Source of the DNA: Sabellastarte sp. h YS-2021
Lineage: Eukaryota; Annelida; Polychaeta; Sabellida; Sabellidae
Assembly: GCA_964017235.1 (NCBI GenBank)
Contig: OZ024933.1
Location: 6,885,962 to 6,949,961 of the forward strand
Direction: 5' to 3'
DNA length: 64,000 bases
Part shown: positions 12,505 to 24,774 of the stretch, in pieces
Layout: each line of letters begins with the position of its first letter
How positions within the stretch are numbered: position 1 is the stretch's first letter
Notes under the pieces: generated by a model
What the model was told of the DNA's origin: nothing
The model's database searches: none
Seen by the model: the letters and a program-made list of their open reading frames with translations, nothing else
Position numbers and translations under genes: made by a program

Positions 12505-13794
12505 AAAAGGTTTGAACTCTTCCCTAATAATCTCAGACTTGTCTAAACTAATACTAGACTATGCTCTATTGGGATTTGAACGCCAGTTAGATTCGCTAGA
12601 CACAAAGGCGTTGGGCGTTGCTTCCTTTTCTCTTCTCTTCTTTAAGAGCCAACAGTCAGACATAACATGCCCAGGTTTCTTACAATAATGGCACACAGGA
12701 GCAAAGGATCTGGGTTTCCTATCCTTACTCATAGTCTGATTTGAGGTTTGACCCTTATCTGAACTCTTTTCTGGAGCTACATTTTCAGATTTCTTTCCTA
12801 TTTCTGGATAAGACTTTTTAGCAGGACCAAAGGACTTATTCTTGTTGAAAGTGGACTTGTGAGTTAGCGCATAGTCATCAGCATAAGCTGCTGCTTTTGC
12901 CTAATTTTCAACTTTCTGTTCATCTAGATAGGCTTTAATGTCATCACGAACACACCTTTTGAACTCTTCAATCAAAATAACTTGCCTAAGTTTTTCAAAG
13001 TCTGTACCTACTTCCCTAGAATTACACCATCTGTCAAAGTACACTTCTTTCTCATGGGCAAATTCAACATGAGTTTGACTTTCTTGTTTACGATAATTTC
13101 TGAATTTTTGACGATATGCTTCTGGTACCAACTCATATGCTTTCAAAATAGCATTTTTGACAGAGTTATAGTCCACACATTCAGAAATTGGCAAAGCCGT
13201 GTATGCCTCCTGGGCCTTTCCCCTCAAAACACTTTGCAACAATAAAGGCCACTGGTCTGTAGGCCATTTCAAATTTTGAGCTACTCTTTCAAAGTGTTGA
13301 AAGTACTTATCGACCTCTGACTCATTAAAAGGTGGTACCAGTCGCACATTTTTACCCAAATCAAATTTGGTGGCAATGGACTCTTCATGGGCAATTCTAC
13401 GGGCATTGAGTTCTAAAGCTCTCATTTCTCTTTCATGTTTAAGCTCAAGTTCCTTTTCTCGCTGTTGAGCTTCAAGCTCTTCTTTTCATGCTTGAGCTTG
13501 AGTTTCAAGCTCTTTAAGTCTTAACTCTCTTTCAATTTCTAATCGCCTGATCTCATATTGCCCAGAAGGTTCCATTGGTAGAGGCTTATACACTTCTAAA
13601 CAACTATCAGGTAAAACATCTTCATCAACTAACTGTTCAACAATAAGCCTTTTAAGTTCATGTTTACGTGTTGACCTTTTCACCTCTAACTGTAACTCTT
13701 GTGCTATCTGCATTAACATATCTTTTTTAAAAGTTTCTAGAACTTCCATAGATGGTGACTGTACAAACTCTTTAGCACTAGCCATTTTGAGCAC
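12505..13794 (-). pseudogene. Gag polyprotein with two internal stops
   Basis: One continuous minus-strand frame starts with MLKMASAKEF at 13794 and runs into the protease. It is broken by in-frame stops at 13486-13488 and 12901-12903, with another at 12559-12561 before protease. The first third is Glu/Lys/Leu-rich and probably coiled coil. The middle (13425-12901) is a Gag capsid-like helical region with PPFNESEVDKYF and WPLLLQSVLRGKAQEAY. The distal part carries a CCHC zinc knuckle, CHYCKKPGHVMSDC, at about 12650-12697. Gag would form the particle and bind RNA. The frame is kept despite the stops, so these are substitutions rather than indels. Confidence 0.85.
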
Positions 13795-13867
13795 TGTTGA
13801 CTGTAATAAGTTGTCAAATTAAATGAGTTTTCAAAATGTTAACCGAATGGTTGGATCAAATGGTTGG

Positions 13868-13885
13868 ATCCCGGACGAGCCCCCA
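13868..13885 (-). promoter_or_regulatory. Primer-binding site, tRNA-Pro type
   Basis: The minus strand reads TGGGGGCTCGTCCGGGAT, the 18-nt primer site that matches the 3' end of tRNA-Pro and is well known from murine leukaemia virus. It lies 7 nt inside the 5' LTR end (13893) and primes minus-strand synthesis. Confidence 0.9.
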
Positions 13886-13892
13886 ATTTTCC

Positions 13893-14914
13893 TGTTACGG
13901 TCACGGGCAAGCGCGGTAGCAATTACCGGTTGTCTTTAAGTTGTAACAGAAAAAAAGCAAAAAGCTTAACTTAACAAATTTATTCAACAATTAACAATAA
14001 TGATTACAGTCAACTGGTATGCTCTTAACCAAACACACTAATACAATAATAAGATCTAGCTGACCTGACCACTGAGATTAAGAGTTAAATTTATCCGCCG
14101 TATCCAGCAATATGTTCTGTAATCTGTAATCTATGTGGTATATTCTGTGATCTGTCCAATGTCCTGTGGTCTGTCCTGTGATCTGTCCAATGTTCACTCA
14201 CACACAGATATCTATATCCTGTGGCCTGTCCCACGCTCAACAGCACAAAAAAGGTCTTTGTCCTGCTATCCTTTATATATCCAATCACACAGAATGTCTG
14301 TCTGGAGATATTTAGAGAGTTAACACAACTGAACAGTCTGCTCCAAGATATGGACAATGTCCAAAATGCAGTAAATCCACTCTCTGTTATATGAAGGTAC
14401 AATATCCAAAAATATCCAAAGTGCAATAAATCTGTCCAGACAATCTATCCAGTTCACTCCAGTAAAAGTTCACAGCAACACAAGTTATATTATATTCCAA
14501 AACACAATAGCTCTCCTTATAGCCAGCGGATACAAAGTTCACTTGTGGTCAGATGTACATCCCTTATATACATTCACAGATTCCTCTGGAATTGTACAGA
14601 ACCAACTCAAAAGACGCTTGAGCCATCTAGGCCAAATGAGGAAGTTCTAGAAACTACTGGCAATTGGGTTTCCCCAAATTTAACATAACCACTGAGGGGG
14701 GGATTTCCCCCAGTTTGTGAACAGATCAATAAACACTAAAACACAAAAATCAATAACTCCCTTACTTTAAATGTCAACACACAAAAAGAACCAACAACAC
14801 AATTATTTTTTATGACAATGTATAAACATAAAGCTTAAATTAAACAATGCACTAATATAGTGCCTAATATATGTAATATACAATGTACTAATATAGTGTC
14901 CAATATATGTAACA
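13893..14914 (-). repeat. 5' LTR of the Gypsy-type element
   Basis: About 1022 bp, paired with 9324-10340. On the minus strand it starts TGTTACATATATTGG and ends CGTGACCGTAACA. It should contain the element's promoter; I see no clear TATA box to mark. Confidence 0.92.
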
Positions 14915-14919
14915 ATGGT
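14915..14919. repeat. Target-site duplication, right copy
   Basis: ATGGT, identical to 9319-9323. Confidence 0.88.
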
Positions 14920-15639
14920 CTGGAGTTCAAATTGTAAGAATTGCCAGTATGTCCCACAACTTCTTGTTTGGGGATATAATTACCCTTCACTGCTTTAGAA
15001 TTGACAAGACAATCATCAGTAAGTTCATATCTAAGGCCTGTTAGGGTATCATAAATGGATACCAGGTAGAGACTATGGTCTACCAAACTACTTCACAGAA
15101 CTGGATTCTGCTTTGTATTCAGTTTATTTGTCCTTTGTGAATGTTTCAACTTATTTTTCACGATTGACCAGAACACTCAAGTCTAAATATCTGCACTTTT
15201 GCTAGACAATTATTGATGAAGAGTAAGACGATTAGTCACAACACCTTTATGAGTGGACGAAAGAGAGAAGATATTTAAGAAAATATACAGTATCCATTTT
15301 CAAAGCTGCAGTGAATCTTTCAATAAAAAAATCTTACTCTGAACAATACTAACCATGCAACATATTTTCAGGTGTTCAATTGAACACCTTTTTGGTTGTG
15401 TCTTGTCAAAAGAAACTTTATCTTTAATATAATAGATAAAATTAATGTGCCCTGTGAAATAAAAAAAGAACAAGGTAAATGCGTTTCATTCTTATTCGGT
15501 GATATCTGTGATTTAGCTTATAAAAGCCTTAATTGTTTATTTATCTGGATAATGATAAAATTAGGAGAACTTCAAGATATAGGCTCATAAAGGCAATAGG
15601 AACTGAGGGAGATACAATCAAACTCAAATGCAATGACAT
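14920..15639. other. Intergenic DNA, no gene recognised
   Basis: AT-rich with short open frames only. I see no conserved protein, RNA gene or repeat structure here. Confidence 0.55.
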
Positions 15640-16985
15640 ATTGTTGGTCCACCAAAACACTAAGTACTGCAAAATGTAAAGTGGGGTTGCAAAATGTAGA
15701 GTTCCAAAATGTAAAGTTGCAAAATGTAAAGTGAGGTTGCAGAATGTAAATTTGCAAATTGTAAAGTGCTACAATACATTGGGTGATCACAATATATTCA
15801 AACCTCAGGTTAAGGGTCAGGTTACTGGTCCTTAGGCTGAAAGTGACTTGCGTCATAGGTACATGCAACATGGTATTGAAAATAACATCAATTCTGACAG
15901 AGTGTACAGAAGACCTCCCTTGTATGGATGATAAGGGAAACATTGATGTTCCTTGTGCAGAAATGGGCTCTTTTAATCTCCTCTTTGAAGTAACTGTACC
16001 AATTATGATGTATGCTGCATCAGTTGATATCAGTTGCCAACAGTGGTTGCAATGTGTATGCAAACACTTTAAGGATGCTGAATCTTGTGAGAACACTTCC
16101 TTCCTCAATTTTGTATTTTTCATCAGATATCTTGGCCAGTAGTCTCATTCTGGATGATTTTGTTATTGCTTGTATCAGTTTCAAAAATGTTTAGTAATTC
16201 TGGTACACACAGTAGACTGGCTGTGGGATTGAAATGATTCCTGAAAACCCCAACCTGGAGCAAAACTTGGCTTGTAGTTCTCAAGAATATGTTACCTGGA
16301 TGATTCATACATGTTTACTGGCTAACAAAAAAGGAAGTTAGTGTGCTAGAAAGGATAGTCACCCTTTGGACATTTTTAACAACAAAAAATCATCATTGCT
16401 TTAAGCTATGGGTTGAAAATAACCTTTAGTGTTTAGCATAGCTTATTTTTTTGTGTAGGTTTAATTTATTGCAATATGCATGAGTTTTATTCAGTGTTAT
16501 TACCAGAGGTGCTTACTTGTAAAGGAGCCCTCTTTTTGGTAATTTTTTTAAATAATTTTTGAATGTTTATTTAGTCATCAATTTAATTCAGTGTATTCAG
16601 TGTGTTTTAATGTACGCATTGGAAATAATCAAACATTTTTTGAGTGTTGCGACACCTTTTATTTCATGGGAGTCTTAATCCAGTGTAATTCTGTTATAGT
16701 CTTTATATTTGTAGCTTGTTGTGTGCAAAACTGAATGTCCTTCGATATCTTTCATGGAAAATACAATTGCTTCTATTGAAAAGGCTAGTCTGACTTCAGT
16801 TACACAGTGGTTTACTCTTACATTTTATGAACTCAAACTTTACAATTTTTCAATTTGATGATATTTTTAACTTTAGTGTTTAACTTCGTCTTTACACTTT
16901 GCAAACACACCCTACATTTTGCAAGTTTACAGTCTGCAACTCCACTTTACATTTTGCAGCACTTTATGTTTTGTGGTTCAACAAT
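15640..16985. mobile_element. Foldback/MITE-like element with repetitive inverted termini
   Basis: The left end starts ATTGTTGGTCCACCAAAACAC and continues into tandem units of GCAAAATGTAAAGT (to about 15775). The right end (about 16885-16985) is the imperfect reverse complement, ending in the inverse of ATTGTTG, with the same units inverted. Long inverted termini built of short direct repeats are characteristic of foldback-type elements. The 1.1-kb interior has overlapping short frames on both strands and no recognisable transposase. No convincing target-site duplication was seen. Confidence 0.6.
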
Positions 16986-17590
16986 CTTCATAAAGGATGG
17001 GTCAAAGGTAAAATCTATTGGCACAAAGATCTGCATTCCATGATGAATTATTACTCTTTTGCATAAATCATATATTCAGGATTATGATTAATCATAATAT
17101 AAGCTTAAGGAAGCACCAGAATTCAAACTTAGCAAGCATAGATAAAACTGCCCCCAATGGGGAAATTGCAGTTTATTCAAATATATGTATCATGTTGACC
17201 AGATTACACAGTTTTTTCTTCTGCAATATCAACTGTTACTTTAATTTTGTACCATGAGGTTGTCTTTCTGACTCCATAAAGAGACCTCATATCCTGGTAG
17301 TGAATTTTGAAAAATGGACTAGAGGGTATAGCCATTTCGCACCCCCTCAGAAGAGTGAGGAAGATAGAAGCTCCCACTTACTGTGTTGCTGCATTTGAGC
17401 TGAGGGACACAGCGATAGATATACAGTAAAGGAGGGAGGAGAGGGAGTCAAGAGGAAGGGAGAAAGAGGCACAGAAACAGAAGGAGGAGGTCAGGAGGGA
17501 GGAACACACTCAACTGAGAAGAAAAGTGGCAGAAAAGTGTGCAGAACAGACAAAAGTGACACAGAACTGGATACATGTGTAGAGGGTGGA
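16986..17590. other. Intergenic DNA, possible Harbinger leader
   Basis: AT-rich at first, then purine-rich (GGAGGGAGGAGAGGG and similar) from about 17400. The purine-rich part may be the untranslated leader of the Harbinger Myb-like gene that follows. No terminal repeat of the transposon was found here. Confidence 0.45.
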
Positions 17591-17599
17591 TGAGAGGTG

Positions 17600-18560
17600 G
17601 GCACATCTCCATCACAATCAAAACACCAGAAGAGGCACCTGATCAATATCTATCTGGATGACAATTGTTGACATTGTGAAGGACCAAGAGGAGTTGTACA
17701 ACAAGACTAATGAACATTTCAAGGACAAAGCAAGGAAGGAATGTCTATGAGAGAGGTTCACTAACAGTCGCAAGCTGTGCAAAGGTGGGCAAGACCTGGC
17801 TTGAGTTACAAAGGACACATAATGGCAAGCTGATGCGATCCAAGTCTGGACAGGCCCCAAGAGATGACTGAAAGACAGAACTGGATACAGGATAAATTTC
17901 ACACATCAGATGCAAGGGACTCGGCAAATCATCAGTCCTTGATCCAAAGAGCCAGTGCTTTTGCTGCTTCAGCACACATCTCCAGAATTTCAACCAACAA
18001 AGATGCTTTGGAGATCTGTTTGCAATCAAGATACACCACATTACAGCCACCACAAGTCACAAACCTGATGGCAGTTTTAGGGCATTCTTCAGTCATCCAG
18101 CAGGTCATGGACCAGTTCACACAGATGAGGCCTATTCCTTGGCGAAAAGCAGGAGACAATGCATACAGCTTTCTACAACTACCTTGCATCGGAGGTGGAA
18201 GAATCCAAACAAAAAGACCTTCAGACATTTAGAAATGAGACTGTAAAGCTTTTTAAGAGCATCCAGAGAAGCAGGGCGGAGGCACGAGGCTGTCAGATCC
18301 AGCAACCACAGCAAGAGACACTTCCACACAGCTCAAGTGCAACTTCAACATTAGTGACAACAGACATTTCAACAGCCACAGCAGCCAGCACCAGCTGCAA
18401 GGGAATACATCCAACCCACTCATCAGAGCCAAGTGACAACCAATGGACAGCAGCAGCAAACCAGAGGGCAGCCACCTTCTTTCCTAGTAGTTGACAACGA
18501 ACAGACTGGACCTTCAAGACCACTCACTTTCACATTGACCCAGATGAAGCACTTCAACCC
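17600..18560 (+). pseudogene. Harbinger Myb-like DNA-binding protein, frameshifted
   Basis: In Harbinger transposons a trihelix/Myb-like protein binds the termini and helps bring transposase to the nucleus. The frames here show KDQEELYNKTNEHFKDKARK, then KTWLELQRTHNGKLM with SKSGQAPR (17690-17860), then, after a frameshift, MTERQNWIQDKF. All are phrases I associate with this family. A later frame has YNYLASEVEES and TFRNETVKLFKSIQ followed by a Gln/Ser/Thr-rich tail (18160-18490). At least two frameshifts and internal stops make it a pseudogene. Identification rests on remembered family phrases, not a search. Confidence 0.55.
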
Positions 18561-19334
18561 GCCATCAGTTGCCTCTTCTACAGGCAAAGAAAGTCAAGAC
18601 AACATATCAAAACTCTCAAGCTTCTTCAGAATCTTCAATTTGTCATGAGCTACCAACAGATAGCATACTACAGCTGTTTTTACCAGCCGACATGAAACCA
18701 CCTCCGGCCTCTCGTCCAACCACCACCGCTGCAGCAGCAAGAACATCAGCAGTCACCAACCCAGCCTCAGCCAACTGTGCAGTCAGACGACGCCAAACAG
18801 CAGCAGTAATAGAACCATTGCACTTCCCTCGAATTTGTCTTTTTCTGGACCACTGCTTTAAAAAATAAAAGATTCTTTTCAGGACCACTCAAATCTTTCA
18901 AAAACAATTAATAGCTGAATGTTCTAAAATCACTAAACAGGAAGCATTAAATTTAAAGCTAAGAAAAAACTTCATTGTTTTCAAATCCAAACTTAAAAGG
19001 CTTTAAAAGTAGAAAAAAAATGGGAATTGAAAACTTGAAATAAAATTATTAAGAACCTTTGAAGAAACTTTGACAGAGCAAACTAGGCAAAGGCAATGCA
19101 CGTTTCACTATTCACCATATTAAAAATTATCCAAAAAGACAACACTTTGATTTTACATTCAGAAATTTTAACATTTAATGGAAATGATTTGACCTTTGGA
19201 TTCGACCTTTTGACTTTTCCCTCTTTGAGAGGTTTTTATTTTACTTTTAATGGGGGATATTTTGACAGAACTTGCGTTGAAGGTTTTCAACAGAAGACTT
19301 GGGATTTTGTTTGAAATAGTTTTGAAATTTGTTC

Positions 19335-20560
19335 AAAATGGATTGGATTTTCTTTCGAAATTTGTTAAAATTTGGAGAGATGCCAGCTTAAATAAAGGTT
19401 TTTTGAATAATTGGGTAGTCCTGAAAAGGACTGATAGATGCCAGCTTCTTCTGTATCCAGGGTATCTCCCATCTCCGATTCTGTTCTCCTGTCCAGTCAG
19501 TGCCCCCACATGAGTGAAATAGTCTCTTAGTAGTTCTTGTTGATGTTTGACCTCCCTCAAAGGATTCCTGTAATTGTAATCAGGCACATACACTGCCTGT
19601 TCATTTTGTAGGGCCACTACATCATCTGCTGGGGTTGGTGCCTGTCTGCATGTCCTCAGAATGTTATGCAACACCACACATTTAAAAAAATGTCTCTGAC
19701 AACTCCTGACCTTTCCTCCACTTGCCCAGTAGTATACGGAACCTGCTCACTAATATTCCAAAGGCATTTTCCACAACCCTCCTGCCTCTGGAGATGCCTA
19801 GTGTGTATTTGGCTAGTCTTTCTTCCCTTGTGAGTTGTCTTCTGTTGTAGGGTTTCACCATTTATTGCATCAAGGTGAATGTGTCATTGCTCAGGAAGAA
19901 GTAGTGTACATCTGGTCCTCCCTTCCCCAGTGGTTCAGGCACCGGAAACCCTAAGGTCATCCTCACTATTCTCCCTCAAATCACCTTTGTTGAGGTTCTG
20001 AGCATCTGATGAAGATCTACTTGACCCCAAAGGAATCTTTATTCTGCATCGACCAGGGCTAGCAGCACCAGGGAAAAGAAGCCCTTGTAATTGTAATAGT
20101 CACTGCCTGATTTTTGGGATTCTATGGCAATATGCTTCCCATCTAGGGCCCCAAGAGTGTGGGTGACATTTCATCTGGTTCTGAACTTCTCCTCCACTAT
20201 GTTCCACTACACAGGTCTAGAAGGGCAGTGCAAATATTTGTCCTGGAATTTAGCAAGGATGGCTTGCCAGACCTGGGGGACAAAGTTACAGATGGTGGTT
20301 TGGCCAACCAGCCATTGATACTGCAAGGAGGCGTAAGTCTTACCTGTTACCAAGTGTTTCAGGTGTTTCAGTGTTATTGCCAGTTTCAGTCTAACTTCTT
20401 AGGTTTCCTGAAATTATTGACTGACTTCTTGATGCAGTGGTGTGTGTGTTTTTTATGAGGTCAAAAAAAGGCAGGTGACATCTTGACAAAAATTCTGGTA
20501 TCCTGGGATGCCAGTGTGTATAAAGTCGGTCAGGTTGCTGTATCATCCTTTTTCTTGTCT
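19335..20560 (-). pseudogene. Harbinger transposase remnant
   Basis: Read on the minus strand across shifting frames: an N-terminal helix region (LKLAITLKHL), then [14 protein letters not shown] (near 20150), where the Asp is the first catalytic residue, [18 protein letters not shown] with the second Asp region (near 20050), [13 protein letters not shown], and [12 protein letters not shown] (near 19780) with the catalytic Glu. The C-terminal MVLHNILRT lies in a clean frame at 19677. At least three frameshifts or stops interrupt it. All three DDE positions can be located, but no intact enzyme can be made. Confidence 0.78.
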
Positions 20561-21497
20561 TTGAAGGATCCATGACATGACCTATGGGTTTGGTGGCTTC
20601 TTTCCTCTCCTGGTGGCTGCCTGGGGCTGTGGCTGTGGTGGTTGTAGGGTAGGTGGTGGTTCTGGGTTCAGATGTGTACTTCTCGTTCTGCAAATTATGA
20701 TGAAATTGAAAATATTAAATTCAATAAAAAATTGAAGTATCCTAAGCTATTGCAGAAAGTCTCTCTGATGTGTAGCTGGCATGTTTGCAGTAACAAATGA
20801 TGTTTTTGGAGAGTCAGAGGGGGTTTATCAATTTGGTTTATTCCTGACTCTGGATCCCGACTCCAGGATTTAATCAGCCCAGTCGGGGTGATTTGGGAAA
20901 ATGCTCCAGTCCTATAGGTTTACTAGTATGGCTTGTCAGGGCTTGTTACGGCTTGTCGGTTAGGGGTATATGGCTTGTTGCAGTTGTTTACTATCTAGTC
21001 ATTGAGAAAATTATCCCAACCCTAAGTCAGGTTGAGATCTTGATCCAGACAAGGAGGGATGTACTACATCCTGTTGGGGAGATGTAATGGACCCAACATT
21101 TTCACACACTTTTTTCTGATTTTCATCCTCGATTCCCGACTTTTGCAACTGATTGTAGAGTCTTAGAATCAGTTATAGAATCAGTTGCAGTGCAACACCC
21201 CCATGATAAATCAAATGTATATTACAGAATTGAAATGCATTCATCCACAAAAAAGCCTGGACAAGTTAAATATTTTTGGCTAATGTGAACCTTTTGAGGT
21301 CAGCAAGTAATGACATAAAGTAATATAATACTATAAGAAGTAAATTTAATGAAGACACAAGTTTGCTCATATGACTATGCAGCAATAATTCAAGAAAAAT
21401 ACTTGAAAAGTAGTACAAATGTTGTAGTATTTCACATATAAATTCACATATGGTGCCTACCACAGGTTAAAGGTGTTTCACATGCTATTGACAAAAA
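20561..21497. other. Harbinger leader and intergenic DNA
   Basis: To about 21202 this is non-coding sequence of the Harbinger copy, including repeated GGCTTGTCAGGGCTTGTTACGGCTTGTC phrases. Beyond that it is AT-rich with no gene. Confidence 0.5.
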
Positions 21498-21559
21498 GTG
21501 ATATGGGGTGCAAAAATGTTATTTGACATAATTGACCAGTATGGTATCTATAACAGGAG

Positions 21560-22945
21560 TGATCTACAAACTCATCTTGACGAAGCCGACCTTATGACTT
21601 ACTTCCAATCGGCTTATAGAAAACACCACTCTACTGAAAGTGCCCTCCTTAACATTCATAACAATATTCTTCTTAATATGGCCAAAGGGTCTGTCACTGC
21701 CCTTACCCTTCTGGATCTATCTGCCGCTTTTGATACCATAGACCACACCATTCTCCTGGAGAGACTCATTGTTTATTATGGAATCAGTGAGCTAGCACTT
21801 GGTCAAGGTAGGTAGTACACTCTCACATCCCGCTGCGCTCCAGTATGGAGTTCCCCATTCTTTGGACCAATTCTGTTCTCTCTCTATGCAAACCCAATCA
21901 GTTCAATCATTCATTCCCACCGTATCATTAACTATCACTTTTATGCTGACACCCAGTTATACGTAACACTTTCACCAGAAAATTACTCTCACTCTATGCA
22001 AAAACTAAAGAACTGCCTAAACGACATTCAAAATTTCATGTTTACAAATAAATTGAAAATTTAACCCAGAAAAAAACGAGTTCATTCTCATAGGCTCCCA
22101 AAAATCGTAAACAACTCTTCCCTCACTTCCCTATCAATACTCTGGGAAATCAGGTCTCGCCAACACAAAGTGAGAGTGGTGTTCGACTCCAATTTCAATT
22201 TCTCCAACCATGTGTCACAGGTCATAAAGTCCACTAGAGTAGATGTGAGAGACCTCTACAGAATTCGTCCCCTCTAGACATGAATACATCAGTGCTCTTA
22301 GCAAATGCTTTGGTGAGCAGCAGGTTGGACTATTGCAATTCACTCTTCTTATCGCTCACTGATTTTGAGCTAAAGAGATTGCAGCTAGTCCAAACTCACT
22401 GCAGGGTCATCAACGATTCCTCTAAATCCTCTCACATTACCACTCAACTAAAAAAACTCTATTGGCTACCAGTCAGGAACAATTTAAAATTAGTCCTATT
22501 ACATATAAAATTGTCTACCAGGGTCAACCAGTTTACCTAAGAGAATTAATCCAAACCTACACCTCTTCCAGAAATACAAGGTGAAACACCCCCAAACTCA
22601 AGCTCCTTCAAACCCCCACTTTCGATCGCAGAGTTCACAAATGAATTAAACACTTTTCTAATTCCTTCAGTCACAATACCCCTGTCCTTTGAACTCTTTC
22701 CCCTTTCATGTAAGACATAGTCCCTCTGTTGCATCTTTTAGGAAGCACCTTAAAACCCACCTCTTCAGCTCTAGCATCCCAACTTAGTTTTTCTTCCCTC
22801 CCGGTCAAACCCACAATCCTGGAATTCTGACCTTGAACGCTCCTCAACTCTCCCTATGATAATTTATTTAATTAGCACACTGAGTTCCCCTCTGTGGGGA
22901 AGATATTGTGCTTGCAAAGCAGTAAATTAGATTAAATTAGATCTT
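21560..22945 (+). pseudogene. CR1/L2/jockey-like LINE reverse transcriptase, 3' end
   Basis: The reverse transcriptase would copy LINE RNA at the target site. Visible motifs are FQSAYRKHHSTESALL and LDLSAAFDTIDH (motif A, to about 21770), a shifted frame with GPILFSLYANP, then FYADTQLY near 21950 where the family normally has a double Asp, so one catalytic Asp codon is missing. The 3' part has SSRLDYCNSL, LKRLQLVQ and LYWLPV (22280-22480), the usual end of such proteins, and KHLKTHLF near 22750. It ends in a short untranslated tail with GATTAAATTAGAT units. Frameshifts and the motif C loss make it inactive. Confidence 0.75.
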
Positions 22946-24774
22946 CTGACTTTTTTATTTTAAAAACAAATATTGTACAGACATAATGATAATAAATCAT
23001 TGATGCATTTACATAGCGCAAAATTGATGAACATCCTCTGATGCGCTGGAATCCAAAAATGGACAGCGGTTAACCAAAGCAAAGCTGTAACCCAGGATGA
23101 GCCCACCAGGCGAGGGTGTGAGTATGGTTGTGGGTAAGCTAGTCTAAACATGTAAGTCTTAAGATGGCTTCTAAAATTTGAAATGGTCTGCTGTTATATG
23201 ATACTAAATGAGAGTAGTTGTAATATTTTATCGAATATGGGCAACAGTTACAGCTACAAGTGTGTGGTACTTACATTTCACCTTGAAACTATGGTACCTA
23301 CAACATGCATGTGATACTAATTGTGTAACTATAAATAAAAATATGATGCCTATATGCCTTCATTTATAATTGCCAAATATGTTACCCGAGACAGGATGAA
23401 ATGAGCAATTTCTCTACTTTAAAAAACCCAAATGTTGTATTTATAACGGGTAAATGATGTGATACGATGCCTGCAACAAGTGTGTGGTAGTAAGACTTCA
23501 AAGATAAATAACACATATGATACCTGTAACAGGTGTGTCTTACCAGTGTACTGTTACTATGTTTTCAGTTCTAAAAGATAAATATTGTACTAACAACACA
23601 CGGGGGTTACTAACATATCAATCATAAACTAGCCAAAAGGTTTTTGCTAAAAGATGATGACCCACAGCAAGCTTTCTCAAAAATAGGGATATTTAAGTAT
23701 GCCTATTTAAAGTACAATAACTTCAAGAATATAGAAGGAAAAAGCAATAACTAAACATATAATCCATTTAGGGCCTCATAATGATCTTAAATCCCAAACC
23801 TTAGCCAAAAGGCCACTTCACTAAAGTAGTGGCCATGAATAATACTTATATGAAATGTTATATCATTTCAGGCAAAATTTTATTACTTTCACTACAAAAT
23901 ACAAGAAAGGGATTTTTATGACCCAATTTTGACCTAAGCGACAGTAGGCAATGTTCAGATCAGACACTTGTTTCATAATACAAAACCTCAGTTTCCTATT
24001 ACAAGTAAATCTTTTCAATCGGAATAATCTTAAAGCCATCGTACTTGATCCTATATGGAAAATATGCAAGTTCCCAATAGGTTTACAATTACAGCACTTG
24101 GGAGTCCATCAAGAAAATTGAACTGATAAAGTGATTGATACTTATATTATCATGTAATGAATTGCTCACACCAAATTTGATTGATTTTAGATGTACTATA
24201 TGAAGCATATGAGTCATTTTATCAACTGTGTCACTTTCTCAACTGATTCTAAGGCTTGGACCATTTTAACTTTGTCGGCTGCTAACTGAAAAGATCATCT
24301 GCACGAGTGCAAGTAGAAGTGCCACAAGTTGCTGCAACTGAAAATGAAGTTTCAGACAAAAGCAATGCTTCAAGTAGAATGACCTTTACATCTACTTTCA
24401 AAAAAGTGATAAATTGTAACAAACTACATGTTAACCAAAAAGTAATAGAAGAGGACCACTCTGATTATTTTATATCTTTTTGAAAGTACAGTTATGGATG
24501 ACATGGCAATATCAATTTATCCAAGTAGGTATCTGTACAAACATACAAACCTATATGTAACATAATGCTCTGTCCTCCAAAGAAGTAAAATTCGATATGA
24601 ATCCAAGTAATTTTACATTAGCCAATGTTGTTTCACTGAAACCCTTTGAGTTGTACTTTTACATCTTTTACATCTGAGTGATTTCCCTGGTCGTACAGCA
24701 CTCCAGAGTCACCGTAGTGTGCAATGACTTATCTTTACTCTGGTCTGACTAATATTTCTTACACTATAAAATTT
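22946..24774. other. AT-rich intergenic DNA, nothing recognised
   Basis: No conserved frame. The phrase GATACCTACAACA(G/T)GTGTGT recurs loosely near 23260, 23460 and 23520, hinting at an old low-copy tandem repeat. Confidence 0.5.

Larger units (their letters stand above)
9324..14914 (-). mobile_element. Ty3/Gypsy-type LTR retrotransposon lacking reverse transcriptase
   Basis: A complete insertion on the minus strand. Two long terminal repeats (9324-10340 and 13893-14914) begin TGTTAC and end GTAACA as read on the plus strand, and the 5-bp direct repeat ATGGT flanks the element at 9319-9323 and 14915-14919. Inside, on the minus strand, are a tRNA-Pro-type primer site, gag with a zinc knuckle, an aspartic protease, an integrase with a C-terminal GPY/F-like module, and a polypurine tract next to the 3' LTR. 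No reverse transcriptase or RNase H exists between the LTRs. Protease followed directly by integrase recalls Gmr1-like elements, where reverse transcriptase lies after integrase, so the missing part was probably deleted between 10640 and 10350. Confidence 0.92.
17591..21202. mobile_element. PIF/Harbinger DNA transposon, copy B, with two convergent remnant genes
   Basis: A plus-strand Myb-like gene remnant (17.6-18.6 kb) and a minus-strand transposase remnant (19.3-20.6 kb) face each other, the two-gene organisation of Harbinger elements. The right end near 21202 (inverse of GGGTGTTGCACTGCAACTG) and the adjoining leader match copy A at 4865-5200 in inverted orientation. The left boundary is uncertain because the matching terminal repeat was not found. 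Confidence 0.6.

Noticed and set aside
12982..13245. Plus-strand frames inside the LTR element
   Set aside because: They are antisense shadows of gag and integrase.
17864..18868. Independent host genes encoding Gln/Ser-rich proteins on the plus strand
   Set aside because: The upstream phrases identify a Harbinger Myb-like gene; the Gln/Ser-rich frames fit its low-complexity tail.
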